Origin: Geodermatophilus pulveris
GTDB lineage: Bacteria; Actinomycetota; Actinomycetes; Mycobacteriales; Geodermatophilaceae
Length of the DNA: 64,000 nt
Direction of reading: 5' to 3'
NCBI RefSeq assembly: GCF_900188375.1
Contig: NZ_FZOO01000004.1
Span: 62,001-126,000, forward strand
Made by a program: the position numbers and the translations under genes. This document shows, one piece after another, positions 46,729 through 54,782 of this stretch; within the stretch, counting starts at the first letter, position 1; the number at the start of each line of letters is the position of its first letter. A model generated the notes under the pieces. The model had not been told where the DNA came from and did no database searches. It saw only the letters and a list, made by a program, of their open reading frames with translations.

Positions 46729-47019
46729 ATGAACACATGGGCACGCAAGGCCGTCGTCCCCGTCTTCGCCGCCGCCGCCGTGGTGGCCGCTGCCACCCCC
46801 GCCGCCGCACAGCAGCAGGACGGCCTGGTCAACGTCGCCGTGGGCGACGTGACGGTCCTCGAGGAGGTCAGCATCGGGGTGGCGGCCCAGCTCGCGGCCC
46901 AGGTGTGCGGTGTCGACGTCGGGCCGGTCGCCGTCCTCGGCACGGCCGTGGACCGCAGTGGCGCCGACCGCACCGTCTGCGAGAGCGACCAGGGGGACGT
47001 GGTGCTCACCCAGAACTGA
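46729..47019 (+). CDS. Small secreted protein, function unknown
   Basis: 96 residues from ATG 46729, with a near-perfect AAGGAGG ribosome site. A Sec signal peptide is evident: WARKAVVPVFAAAAVVAAAT, cleavage after PAAA or so, giving a mature chain of about 68 residues. The mature part has two Cys (in AQVCGVDVG and TVCESDQG) that could form one disulfide, and repeats of the type VNVAVGDVTVLEEVSIGV. The family is familiar from related actinomycetes but uncharacterised. Divergent from the sigma-RsbT operon with 235 bp between the starts; a good candidate target of that sigma factor (inference). Confidence 0.78.
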   Translation: MNTWARKAVVPVFAAAAVVAAATPAAAQQQDGLVNVAVGDVTVLEEVSIGVAAQLAAQVCGVDVGPVAVLGTAVDRSGADRTVCESDQGDVVLTQN

Positions 47020-47025
47020 GCACCA

Positions 47026-47060
47026 CCGGCCGGCGGGCCCCGACCCTGTCCGCCGGCCGG
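47026..47060. terminator. Bidirectional hairpin terminator
   Basis: Perfect 11-bp stem CCGGCCGGCGG / CCGCCGGCCGG around a 13-nt loop. It lies between the convergent secreted-protein gene and the DUF8129-like gene, so it can serve both. Confidence 0.7.
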
Positions 47061-47118
47061 CCCGGCTCCCCGCATGGGACGCCGCGGGCAGTGCGGGGCG
47101 ACGGGGGGTGGGCCCGGA

Positions 47119-47463
47119 TCAGCCGGTGGAGCGGGGCTGGGCGGGGTTGGTCGGGTCGCCGTGGGACGGCGGGTTGACCGGCGGGCCCGACGTCGCCGCG
47201 GACACCTTCGAGCCGCCGGCTGCCTGCGCCGGGTCGTCCGCGGCCGGGGTGGCCGGGTCGCCGCCGGAGGGCTGGGCGCCGTCGCGCAGGTCCGCCAGCC
47301 GGGCCTCCATGATCGTCACCACCTGCAGCCGGTCGGCGTGCGCCCGCTCGTACGCCAGCAGCGTCTCCAGCCCGGCGGCGTCGAGGGTGCGGATCCGCGA
47401 CGCGAGCCCCTGCACGGGGAGGTGGTCGTAGTCGGGCAGCGGCAGTTGGTCGTGCTCGGTCAT
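47119..47463 (-). CDS. Conserved actinobacterial protein (DUF8129-like)
   Basis: 114 residues from ATG 47463. The conserved part is N-terminal: MTEHDQLPLPDYDHLPVQGL, then ASRIRTLDAAGLETLLAYER and AHADRLQVVTIMEARLADL, a short helical region. The C-terminal half is low-complexity Pro/Ala/Gly. The pattern recalls lipid-droplet-associated and stress proteins of actinomycetes, but no function is established. Soluble, no signal peptide. Confidence 0.75.
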   Translation of the reverse strand: MTEHDQLPLPDYDHLPVQGLASRIRTLDAAGLETLLAYERAHADRLQVVTIMEARLADLRDGAQPSGGDPATPAADDPAQAAGGSKVSAATSGPPVNPPSHGDPTNPAQPRSTG

Positions 47464-47601
47464 GGCCGGTCCACCTACCCCCGGCCCGCCGGATCACACC
47501 GGGTGTGAGGGCACGGCCGGTGGGTAGGCGGCGGGGGAGACCCGGCGTCCGGGAGTCCGGCGCCGACGAGCCCACCGCGATCGAGGAGTGCTCCCACCCC
47601 C

Positions 47602-48735
47602 ATGGACGTGTCCTTCCTGGCGCCGGTGTTCGCCGCCCCTGGGCCGTACGCCACGGTGTGCGCCGACGTCACGCACACCACCGAGAACGCCGACACCGAG
47701 CTGGAGCTGAAGGTCCGCGCCATCACCGAGCAGCTCGAGGGGCAGGGGGCGCCGGAGCCGGTCGTGCAGGCCGTCCGGGACCGGCTGCTCGAGGGCAACG
47801 AGGGCGGGGAGGCCGGCACCCTGCGCGGCCGCGCCGTGGTCGTGGCCGCCGACGGGTCCGTGGTGCTCGACGAGGTGCTCGCCGACGTGCCGCGCGACCC
47901 GGTCGTCGAGTGGGCCGCGCAGCCGCACCTGCTGCCCGTCCTGCGCCAGCTGGCCGGTCGCGTCCCGCACGCCGTGGTCATCACCGACCGGGCCGGCGCC
48001 GACGTCTCCGTGGCCTCCCTGGCCGGGCACCCCGAGCTCGAGCAGCAGGTCGAGGGCCGGACCTTCCACATGCGGAAGGTCAAGGTCGGCGGGTGGGCGC
48101 ACAACACCTACATGCACACCGCCGAGAACCAGTGGGAGGAGAACGCCGGCCTGGTCGGCGACGAGCTCTCCTCGCTGGCCCGGCGGCTGCCGCTGCGCTT
48201 CGTGCTGGTGGCCGGCGACGTCCGCGCCCGGCAGATCCTGACCGACACGGCGAAGGGCACCTGGGCCGACCTGGTCGTGACGACCGACGAGGGCGGCCGG
48301 GCGGCCGGCGCCGACCGCGAGGTGGTCCAGCGGCGCGCCGCCGAGCTCGTCGCCGAGTACGAGGCGCACGACGAGGCCGACGCGGTGGAGAAGATCCAGT
48401 CCGCGGCCGCGCACGGGCTGGCGGTCACCGGCACGCCATCGGTCGTCGAGGCGCTGCGCAAGAGCCAGGTCGAGACACTGGTGCTCGCCGACCGGCCGGA
48501 CGACGAGGAGCTGGTCGTCGGCCCCGACCCGCTGCTGCTCGGCACCGGGCAGGGCGACATGGAGGCCCTCGGCGTCCAGGACGCGCAGTCCGTGCCCGCC
48601 GACCGGGCGCTGGTCGCCGCGGCCGTGGCCAGCGACGCCGGCGTGGTCGTCGTCCCCCGCTCGGCGATGCCCGGCGACATCCCCGTGGCGGCGATCCTCC
48701 GCTACACCGACGACTCGACCCCGAAGGCGCAGTGA
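47602..48735 (+). CDS. Rv2629/Balon-like eRF1-domain factor (baeRF family)
   Basis: 377 residues from ATG 47602. The protein matches the actinobacterial Rv2629 family, which is built of domains related to eRF1/Pelota. Segments: YATVCADVTHTTENADTELE, then HAVVITDRAGADVSV, VGGWAHNTYMHTAENQWEEN and RFVLVAGDVRARQIL, with a final VVVPRSAMPGDIPVAAILRY. Homologues (Balon in Psychrobacter, Rv2629 in Mycobacterium) bind the ribosomal A site during dormancy. The GGQ tripeptide of eRF1 is not seen; GGWAHNTY may be the corresponding loop. First gene of a compact operon of five. Confidence 0.85.
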   Translation: MDVSFLAPVFAAPGPYATVCADVTHTTENADTELELKVRAITEQLEGQGAPEPVVQAVRDRLLEGNEGGEAGTLRGRAVVVAADGSVVLDEVLADVPRDPVVEWAAQPHLLPVLRQLAGRVPHAVVITDRAGADVSVASLAGHPELEQQVEGRTFHMRKVKVGGWAHNTYMHTAENQWEENAGLVGDELSSLARRLPLRFVLVAGDVRARQILTDTAKGTWADLVVTTDEGGRAAGADREVVQRRAAELVAEYEAHDEADAVEKIQSAAAHGLAVTGTPSVVEALRKSQVETLVLADRPDDEELVVGPDPLLLGTGQGDMEALGVQDAQSVPADRALVAAAVASDAGVVVVPRSAMPGDIPVAAILRYTDDSTPKAQ

Positions 48736-48998
48736 CCGACATGACCGATCCCCACCAGCCGGGCACGCCGGCCGGCACCTCCTCCGGCGACGTCGACCGT
48801 CGCGCCGCCATCGCCGAGGCCCTCGGCAAGGAGGTCTGGCCGGCCGACCGGGACACCCTCGTGGCCCGGGCCCAGGAGGCAGGCGCCCTCGATGGCGTGC
48901 TGGCCGACCTGCGCCGGCTGCCGTCGGGCCAGCAGTTCGCCAACGTGCAGGACGTCGCGCGGGCGCTGGGCATCGGCACCGAGCAGCAGCGGTTCTGA
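48732..48998 (+). CDS. DUF2795 protein
   Basis: 88 residues from GTG 48732, overlapping the previous stop (ATG 48741 is the alternative). The DUF2795 pattern is AEALGKEVWPADRDTLVARA, then GVLADLRRLPSGQQFANVQD and VARALG: two related helical halves. These small soluble proteins are common in actinobacteria; function unknown. Translationally coupled to the Rv2629-like gene, so possibly connected with stress or dormancy. Confidence 0.8.
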   Translation: MTDMTDPHQPGTPAGTSSGDVDRRAAIAEALGKEVWPADRDTLVARAQEAGALDGVLADLRRLPSGQQFANVQDVARALGIGTEQQRF

Positions 48999-48999
48999 C

Positions 49000-49224
49000 G
49001 TGACGACGCACAAGGAGCCCAGTCCCGAGGCGCGGGCCAACGTCACCCGGCACAACGTCGAGACGCGGACCAACCCGGTGCTGCCCGAGGAACGGGATGC
49101 CGGCCTGGAGGAGCGGGCCGCCGAGCTGATCCTGGCCGAGTCGGAGGAGCGGACGCTGCACCCCGACCCGGACGACGCCCAGGGCGGCCACCGGCGGTCC
49201 GAGGACACCGCGGACCTGCCCTGA
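49000..49224 (+). CDS. Small hydrophilic protein (74 aa)
   Basis: 74 residues from GTG 49000, one base after the previous stop. Very rich in Glu, Arg, Asp and Thr (EARANVTRHNVETRTN, LEERAAELILAESEERTLHP), probably disordered apart from one helix. Family not recognised. The tight spacing to both neighbours is the best evidence that it is real. Confidence 0.62.
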   Translation: MTTHKEPSPEARANVTRHNVETRTNPVLPEERDAGLEERAAELILAESEERTLHPDPDDAQGGHRRSEDTADLP

Positions 49225-49601
49225 GCGCGCACGAGCACACCGTCCAGCTGCGCTGGTCGGACCCGGACTCCCTCGGCCACGTCAACCACGCGCGGGCGCT
49301 GAGCCTGATCGAGGACGCCCGGCTGGCGATGGCCGAGGGCGACCGCGGGGTCATCCTGGCCCGGCTGGAGGTCGACTACCTGCGGCAGCTGTACTACCGG
49401 GTGGGCGAGCGGCTGTGCGTGCGCAGCACGGTCACCCGGCTGGGCACCCGGTCGCTCACCGTCCACCAGGAGCTGCTGCAGGACGACGCGGTCGCCCTCC
49501 GCGCGGACGTCGTCATGGTGCTGTTCGACTTCGACACCGACACCAGCCGGCCGATGACCGACGCCGAGCGCGCGCACTGGTCCCGCTACGCCGAGACCTG
49601 A
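49221..49601 (+). CDS. 4HBT acyl-CoA thioesterase, probable CTG start
   Basis: 126 residues. Hotdog thioesterase signature: VQLRWSDPDSLGHVNHARAL with the catalytic Asp, then SLIEDARLAMAEGD, LEVDYLRQLYYRVGERLCV and TVHQELLQDDAVALRADVVM. The first in-frame ATG (49329) would cut off the catalytic region, and upstream in this frame there is no ATG, GTG or TTG. The codon that overlaps the previous stop is CTG (CTGA, 49221-49224), which mirrors the GTGA and ATGA couplings nearby, so I call CTG as start. It hydrolyses acyl-CoA; chain preference unknown. Confidence 0.8.
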   Translation: MSAHEHTVQLRWSDPDSLGHVNHARALSLIEDARLAMAEGDRGVILARLEVDYLRQLYYRVGERLCVRSTVTRLGTRSLTVHQELLQDDAVALRADVVMVLFDFDTDTSRPMTDAERAHWSRYAET

Positions 49602-49602
49602 G

Positions 49603-50475
49603 GTGACGTTCTTCCCCGGGTTCGAGGAACTCCGGGTCGACGGGGCGGACGGCGTCCGGCTGCGGGTGCGTGTCGGTGGTTCCGGTCCGCCGGTGGTGCT
49701 GCTGCACGGGCACCCGCGGACCCACACCACCTGGCACCGCGTCGCCCCGTTGCTGGCCGCGGCGGGGCACACCGTCGTGTGCCCGGACCTGCGCGGGTAC
49801 GGCCGGTCGTCGAAGCCGCCGACCACCGACGACCACGCTCCCTACTCCAAGCGGGCGATGGCCGGTGACGTGGTGGCGATGGCGCGTGGCCTGGGCCTCG
49901 GGCGCTTCGCCGTCGTCGGGCACGACCGGGGCAGCTACGTCGCGCTCCGGACCGCACTGGACCACCCGGACGCGGTCACGCACCTGGCCGTCCTCGACTG
50001 CATCCCGATCGTGGAGCACCTGGACCGCGCCGACGCACGGTTCGCCGCAGCGTGGTGGCACTGGTTCTTCTTCGCCCAGCCCGACAAGCCCGAGCGCGCC
50101 ATCCTCGCCGACCCCGACGCCTGGTACGGGGGAGACCCCGCGGCGATGGGGGTGCAGAACCACGCCGACTTCCGGGCCGCGGTGCGCGACCCGGCCGTGG
50201 TGCGGGCCATGCTCGAGGACTACCGGGCCGGGGTCACCGTCGACCGGGCCGCCGACGAGGCCGACCGGGCCGCTGGACGGCGGGTCGCCTGTCCGACGCT
50301 GGTGCTGTGGTCGGCGCACGACGACCTCGAGCAGTTGCACGGCGACCCACTGCACATCTGGGCGGGCTGGGCGGACGACCTGCGCGGTGGCGGGCGGGTC
50401 GACAGCGGTCACCACATGGCCGAGGAGGCCCCCGGACAGGTGGTCGCCGCGCTCGTCCCGTTCCTCGCCGGGTGA
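49603..50475 (+). CDS. Haloacetate/fluoroacetate dehalogenase-like alpha/beta-hydrolase
   Basis: 290 residues from GTG 49603. Very like fluoroacetate dehalogenase: LLHGHPRTHTTWHRVAPLLA, DLRGYGRSSKPPTTDDHAPY, the nucleophilic Asp in VVGHDRGSYVALRTALDHPD, AVLDCIPIVEHL, and WWHWFFFAQPDKPERAI with the His and Trp that bind the halide in that enzyme, then His in SGHHMAEEAP. Such enzymes replace fluoride or chloride of haloacetates by hydroxyl; epoxide hydrolases share the fold. Fluoride activity is a possibility only. Last gene of the row starting with the Rv2629-like gene. Confidence 0.82.
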   Translation: MTFFPGFEELRVDGADGVRLRVRVGGSGPPVVLLHGHPRTHTTWHRVAPLLAAAGHTVVCPDLRGYGRSSKPPTTDDHAPYSKRAMAGDVVAMARGLGLGRFAVVGHDRGSYVALRTALDHPDAVTHLAVLDCIPIVEHLDRADARFAAAWWHWFFFAQPDKPERAILADPDAWYGGDPAAMGVQNHADFRAAVRDPAVVRAMLEDYRAGVTVDRAADEADRAAGRRVACPTLVLWSAHDDLEQLHGDPLHIWAGWADDLRGGGRVDSGHHMAEEAPGQVVAALVPFLAG

Positions 50476-50495
50476 TCCCGGGTACGGCAGGGAGC

Positions 50496-50918
50496 ATGCC
50501 GAAGACGACGAAGAGCGGGGACGCCAAGCAGGACGAACTCCCCAGCACGCTGCAGCGGTCCGACGAGAAGGCCCAGCGCACCTTCGCCAAGGCGCACGAC
50601 TCGGCGGCGGACTCCTACGACGACGAGCGGCGCGCCAACCAGGTGGCCTGGGCCGCGGTCAAGCACACCCACGAGAAGGTCGGCGACCACTGGGAGCCGA
50701 AGGACCACAAGGGCCCGTCGGACGACCAGGCCGCCGGCGGCCGGGACACCGACCGGGAGACCAAGGGCGGCGTCGACGCGAACGCCACCAAGGAGCACCT
50801 GATGGAGCTCGCCCGGCGGCTGGACGTCAGCGGCCGGTCGACGATGAGCAAGGAGGAGCTGGTCGACGCCGTCAAGAAGGCCAGCGACAGGGAGACCCGC
50901 AGGGCGCGGGAGAGCTGA
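50496..50918 (+). CDS. ChaB-domain protein with Rho-N/SAP-like C-terminus
   Basis: 140 residues from ATG 50496. Residues about 10-70 follow the ChaB pattern (ELPSTLQRSDEKAQRTFAKA, DERRANQVAWAAVKHTHEK). The C-terminal part, TKEHLMELARRLDVSGRSTM then SKEELVDAVKKA, resembles a SAP or Rho N-terminal helix-extended-loop-helix motif that may bind nucleic acid. Very charged. ChaB was once linked to cation transport regulation, without support. Converges with the M24 peptidase gene. Confidence 0.82.
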   Translation: MPKTTKSGDAKQDELPSTLQRSDEKAQRTFAKAHDSAADSYDDERRANQVAWAAVKHTHEKVGDHWEPKDHKGPSDDQAAGGRDTDRETKGGVDANATKEHLMELARRLDVSGRSTMSKEELVDAVKKASDRETRRARES

Positions 50919-50925
50919 GGGCCGC

Positions 50926-52236
50926 TCAGGTGGCGGGGATGAGCAGCAGCTCGATCTGCCGCTCGCCGAGGTAGCGCACGCCCTCCCCGGTCAGGGCCAC
51001 GCCTTCCTCCAGCGCCATGCGCACCGGTTGCCCGCCCCACTCGGGCACCGGCACCCGCACGCACAGCTCCAGGGCGTAGACGGTGTCCGGGCACAGCACG
51101 CGGTCACCGGCGCCGGGGACACCGCGCTGGTCGTCCCAGCGGCCGATCGCCGGCCCGGCCCCGTGCCCGTGCACGCCCACCGGGTGGGAGTAGATGTCGC
51201 CGTCGATCCCCTCGGCCGCGGCGGCGCGCCGGGCCGCGGCCAGCACCTCGTTCCCGGTGCGGCCGGCGACCAGCTCCGCGGTCGTGAGGTCCTGCAGCCG
51301 GTTGCCGACGGCCAGCGCCCGCCGCAGCCCCGCCGGCGCGTCGGTCTCCCCGGGCCGCAGCACGTACCCGTTGCGCTGGCTGTCGGTCTTCAGCCCCAGG
51401 CTGCCCAGCCCGACGTCGCAGTGCACCAGGTCGCCCGGCTGCACCGGCTCGTCGTAGCCGACGGCGGGCAGGAGCGTCCCCTGGCGGCGCAGCGGCGGCA
51501 CCCCGGCGCGCTGCAGGTCGACCACGGGGTGGAACCACGGCTCGCAGCCGAGGTCGGCCAGCCGCTGGCGCAGCCACCAGGCGAGGTCGGTGGCGGTGGA
51601 GACGCCGGCGGTCAGGACGGCGGGGGAGAAGGCCTCCTCGACCACCTCCACCACCCGACGGTTGAGGCCGTCCATCGTGGCGATCTCCTCGGGCAGCCGC
51701 GTCTCCAGCCACCCGACGGCGAGGTCCTCCGCGGACACCAGCCGGTCGGCCCAGGGGCCCAGCGCCTCGGTGACCTGCTGGTGCTCGGTGTGCGACAGGC
51801 CGTCGGCGAGCGCGGAGTCCGCCGACACGTCGACGCCGATCCGCCGCGGCGCCGCCTGCTCCACGAAGCGCCGCACCTCGGCCCACTGGGAGTCCTCGGT
51901 CCGTCCCCGCCCGTCGTCCTCCGGTGACCAGGCCGGGAGGAACTGCCCCACCGGGTACCGGGAGACCGCGGCCGCGGTGACGCCGTCGTCGCTGCGGTGC
52001 AGCACCAGGATCGTGCGCCGGCGGGCCGACAGCCAGGTCGCCGGCAGCAGCGTGGCCAGCACAGGGTCCTCGTTGTACTCGCGGCCGACCACCAGCCACA
52101 GGTCGATGCCGGCCCGGTCCATCAGGTCGGGCAGCAGGTCCAGCAGGCGCTGGGTGAGCCACCGGTCGCGGACGTCGGCCTGCTCGCGGAGCGGCAGGGG
52201 CACCGTCCGGGTCGGGTCCGGCGCGACGAGCGGCAT
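50926..52236 (-). CDS. M24-family metallopeptidase (Xaa-Pro peptidase-like)
   Basis: 436 residues from ATG 52236. Creatinase-like N-terminal domain (RAGIDLWLVVGREYNEDPVL) and a pita-bread catalytic domain: DLVHCDVGLGSLGLKTDSQR with the metal Asp, SHPVGVHGHGAGPAIGRWDD with the His, and YALELCVRVPVPEW / MALEEGVALTGEGV with the Glu ligands. These would split the bond before proline or act on related substrates. The segment TDSQRNGY departs from the DTTR of classic enzymes, so activity may differ. Confidence 0.85.
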   Translation of the reverse strand: MPLVAPDPTRTVPLPLREQADVRDRWLTQRLLDLLPDLMDRAGIDLWLVVGREYNEDPVLATLLPATWLSARRRTILVLHRSDDGVTAAAVSRYPVGQFLPAWSPEDDGRGRTEDSQWAEVRRFVEQAAPRRIGVDVSADSALADGLSHTEHQQVTEALGPWADRLVSAEDLAVGWLETRLPEEIATMDGLNRRVVEVVEEAFSPAVLTAGVSTATDLAWWLRQRLADLGCEPWFHPVVDLQRAGVPPLRRQGTLLPAVGYDEPVQPGDLVHCDVGLGSLGLKTDSQRNGYVLRPGETDAPAGLRRALAVGNRLQDLTTAELVAGRTGNEVLAAARRAAAAEGIDGDIYSHPVGVHGHGAGPAIGRWDDQRGVPGAGDRVLCPDTVYALELCVRVPVPEWGGQPVRMALEEGVALTGEGVRYLGERQIELLLIPAT

Positions 52237-52283
52237 GGGAAGAGTGGAGCAGACAACCGCCGTCCCCACCGGGCGAGCCGGAG

Positions 52284-53435
52284 TCAGCCGGCCGCCCGGC
52301 TGGGCGGCGGGACGCTGTCGTGCCGCCGCGCGGTGCGCTGCCGCGGCAGGACGGCGGCCACCCGGTCACGCCCGGCCTGCTTGGCCTCGTACATGGCGCC
52401 GTCGGCCCGGTCGACCAGCCGCCACATCGCCGCCGCGGCGTCCTCGCCGTCCACCGGCCGGGTCAGCGCGACCCCGATCGAGGCGGTCACCGTGTGCCCG
52501 CCACCCGAGCGGCTGGCGGCCACCGCCCCCCGGAGCCGCTCGGCCAGCCGGCGTGCCTCGACCGGGTCGCCGACCAGTCCGAGCACGATCATCTCCTCGC
52601 CGCCCGTGCGCGCCAGCACGTCGTTCGGGCGCACGCTGGCCGCCAGGGAGGCCGCCACCGCCTGCAGCACGGCGTCGCCGGCGGCGTGCCCGTGGGCGTC
52701 GTTGAGCTGCTTGAAGTGGTCGAGGTCCAGGACCATCGCGACCACCTGGGACCCCTCCCGGCGCGCCTGCCGCCACACCCGCGGCGCCTGCTCGACGAGC
52801 ACCCGCCGGTTGGCCAGCCCGGTGAGCGGGTCCTGGTGGGACAGCGCCCGGGTGGCCTCCAGCAGCCGCTGCACCCGGCGGCGCAGCACGTGGACGCCGG
52901 CGGCCGCCGCGTTGAGGATCCCGGAGTTCACGGCCACCTGGACGGCGAGGGCCAGCGGGTCGTCGTAGCTGCCCCACATCCCCAGCAGGCAGGCCAGCAC
53001 GATGGCCGCCATGTTGACCCCGAGCATCCCCGGGCCCAGGAACCAGGCCGCGACGAACGCCGGGAACAGCAGCATCAGCGGGGTGGCGTAGCGGACCGGG
53101 TCCTCGATGCACAGCGCGATGACGACGTAGACCAGGTCGCCGAGCAGCACCAGCCCGAAGGTCTCCCACCGGCCCACCCGCCGGAAGACGCCCAGCCACG
53201 CCGCCAGGGCCATCAGCAGCAGCATCGTGCCGCCGTACACCCAGCGGGAGGTGCCCTCGCGCAGCACCCCGTCGACGAGCAGGTTGAGCAGCCCCATGGT
53301 CGCGCCCAGGAACAGCAGCCCGGCGAGGGTGAGCGCGGCGACCTGGCGCTCGACCCCGCGACCGGCATCGAGGTCGGTCGCCCGCCGCCGTGTGTCGGTG
53401 CCCTTGCGTCGCCCCCCGGTCACGAGGTGCAGCAT
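52284..53435 (-). CDS. Membrane-bound diguanylate cyclase (GGDEF)
   Basis: 383 residues from ATG 53435 (GTG 53444 is possible). About five or six hydrophobic helices at residues 30-190 form the sensor part, similar to MHYT-free seven-helix types. The GGDEF domain starts at SHQDPLTGLANRRVLVEQAP, continues LDLDHFKQLNDAHGHAAGD, with the active-site loop RTGGEEMIVLG (GGEEM in place of GGEEF) and ASIGVALTRP. It should make c-di-GMP from two GTP; Phe-to-Met in the last position should be tolerated. No EAL domain. Confidence 0.9.
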   Translation of the reverse strand: MLHLVTGGRRKGTDTRRRATDLDAGRGVERQVAALTLAGLLFLGATMGLLNLLVDGVLREGTSRWVYGGTMLLLMALAAWLGVFRRVGRWETFGLVLLGDLVYVVIALCIEDPVRYATPLMLLFPAFVAAWFLGPGMLGVNMAAIVLACLLGMWGSYDDPLALAVQVAVNSGILNAAAAGVHVLRRRVQRLLEATRALSHQDPLTGLANRRVLVEQAPRVWRQARREGSQVVAMVLDLDHFKQLNDAHGHAAGDAVLQAVAASLAASVRPNDVLARTGGEEMIVLGLVGDPVEARRLAERLRGAVAASRSGGGHTVTASIGVALTRPVDGEDAAAAMWRLVDRADGAMYEAKQAGRDRVAAVLPRQRTARRHDSVPPPSRAAG

Positions 53436-53612
53436 GCCGTACACAGGTGGTTGTCAGGGAGTCCCCGACCATCACCGGGACGAGCGGTCCCGGCCACCGG
53501 GACGCTCGACGGCGCGCCCGGCCGGTGCCAGGGTGACGGCCGTGTCCCACCCCGGACCCGGCAGGGTCGTGGACCTGGGCGGGGCCCGGGGACGACCGAG
53601 GAGGAGGCGCAC

Positions 53613-53795
53613 GTGGCGCAGGGACCGTGGTTCTACTGCCTCAAGCACCACACCGTCGAGGACCGGGACGGTTGCGCCGAGCGGCACCGTCTCGGTCCGT
53701 ACGAGACCCGCGAGGAGGCCGAGCACGCGCTGCAGTCGGTGGCCGAGCGCGAGGAGCGGCTGACCGCGGAGGACCGCCGCTGGCGGGACGAGTGA
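53613..53795 (+). CDS. Small conserved SPOR-like protein (60 aa)
   Basis: 60 residues from GTG 53613, with GAGGAGGAGGC upstream. WFYCLKHHTVEDRDGCAERH and LGPYETREEAEHALQSVAER match a small actinobacterial family with a Cys-x-Lys-His segment, a second Cys and the SPOR-like GPY-eeA pattern. Possibly binds a metal through the two Cys and the His residues (inference). No role known. Confidence 0.75.
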   Translation: MAQGPWFYCLKHHTVEDRDGCAERHRLGPYETREEAEHALQSVAEREERLTAEDRRWRDE

Positions 53796-53798
53796 CGA

Positions 53799-53828
53799 CG
53801 GGCCCCGCCCCGATCCCGCGCGGGCCCG
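53799..53828 (+). terminator. Candidate hairpin terminator
   Basis: CGGGCCC and GGGCCCG arms, 16-nt loop, just after the 60-aa gene's stop. Moderate, since short G/C palindromes are common here. Confidence 0.4.
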
Positions 53829-53918
53829 GGACGGGACCCTGACGCGGGGCCGTTCCAGTCCGTCACCAGGGGGCATGATCGGCGGGACGCCGGGCGGTCC
53901 GGCGGCGGGAGGTGGCAC

Positions 53919-54614
53919 GTGTCGGACGCACGCTCGGTGGAGGACCTGGTCGTCGGGGTGCTCGGCGGCACCGGTCCGCAGGGCCGGGGGCTCGCCGTCC
54001 GGCTGGCCGCGGCCGGGCAGCGGGTGCTGCTGGGCTCCCGCGAGGCCGGCCGGGCCGGTGAGGTGGCCGCCCAGGTCGCCGAGCGGGCGGCCGCGGCGTC
54101 CGGGGGCGGTGAGGTCTCCGTCACCGGCGGCGTCAACCTCGACGTCGCCGGCGCGGCCGACCTGGTGATCGTCGCCGTCCCCTACTCCGGGCACGCCGAC
54201 ACCCTGGCCGGGATGGCCACGCCGCTGGCCGGGAAGGTCGTCGTCGACTGCGTCGTCCCGATGGCCTTCGACGAGCTCGGCGCCTACGTGCTCGACGTGC
54301 CCGAGGGCTCGGCGGCCCAGCAGGCCGCGGCGCTGCTGCCCGACTCGCACGTGGTCGGCGCCTTCCACCACCTGTCCGCGCGGCTGCTCGAGGACCTCTC
54401 CACGCCCACCCTGGACGGCGACGTGATGGTCGTCGGCGACGTCCGCGAGGCCACCGACACCGTGCAGGCGCTGGCCGGCCGGCTGCCCGGCATGCGGGGC
54501 ATCTACGCCGGCCGGTTGCGCAACGCCCGCCAGGTGGAGGCGCTCACCATCAACCTGGTGTCGGTGAACCGCCGCTACAAGGCCCACGCCGGCATCCGCG
54601 TCACCGACGTCTGA
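53919..54614 (+). CDS. npdG: F420-dependent NADP oxidoreductase (NADPH-F420 reductase)
   Basis: 231 residues from GTG 53919. The Rossmann motif GVLGGTGPQGRGLAVRLAAA is followed by LLGSREAGRAGEVA, with a Ser-Arg pair typical of NADP recognition. VIVAVPYSGHADTLAGM and the C-terminal RLRNARQVEALTINLVSVNR are family features. It transfers hydride between F420H2 and NADP in the cytoplasm, so the organism should make F420, although no biosynthesis gene lies in the window. Confidence 0.92.
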   Translation: MSDARSVEDLVVGVLGGTGPQGRGLAVRLAAAGQRVLLGSREAGRAGEVAAQVAERAAAASGGGEVSVTGGVNLDVAGAADLVIVAVPYSGHADTLAGMATPLAGKVVVDCVVPMAFDELGAYVLDVPEGSAAQQAAALLPDSHVVGAFHHLSARLLEDLSTPTLDGDVMVVGDVREATDTVQALAGRLPGMRGIYAGRLRNARQVEALTINLVSVNRRYKAHAGIRVTDV

Positions 54615-54646
54615 GCCCCGGCGCCCTCTGCGGGCGGGATCCGGGC

Positions 54647-54672
54647 CCTGCGGGCGGGATCAGGCCCGCAGG
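54647..54672 (+). terminator. Hairpin terminator after npdG
   Basis: CCTGCGGGC and GCCCGCAGG form a 9-bp stem with an 8-nt loop, 33 bp after the npdG stop. The 14-mer CTGCGGGCGGGATC occurs twice here (54628, 54648). Confidence 0.55.
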
Positions 54673-54782
54673 CCCCGGAACCCGGGCGCAGCGCGGACCG
54701 CCCGGTGTCCACAGCCGGGTCCGCCGTCCACCGGTCACCGCGCGGCCCGCCCCCCGCGGCACCGGTGGACCACCGTGGCGCC

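Noticed and set aside
49329-49601. Thioesterase starting at ATG 49329
   Set aside because: That start removes the DPDSLGHVNH catalytic segment and 36 conserved residues; the upstream CTG fits better.
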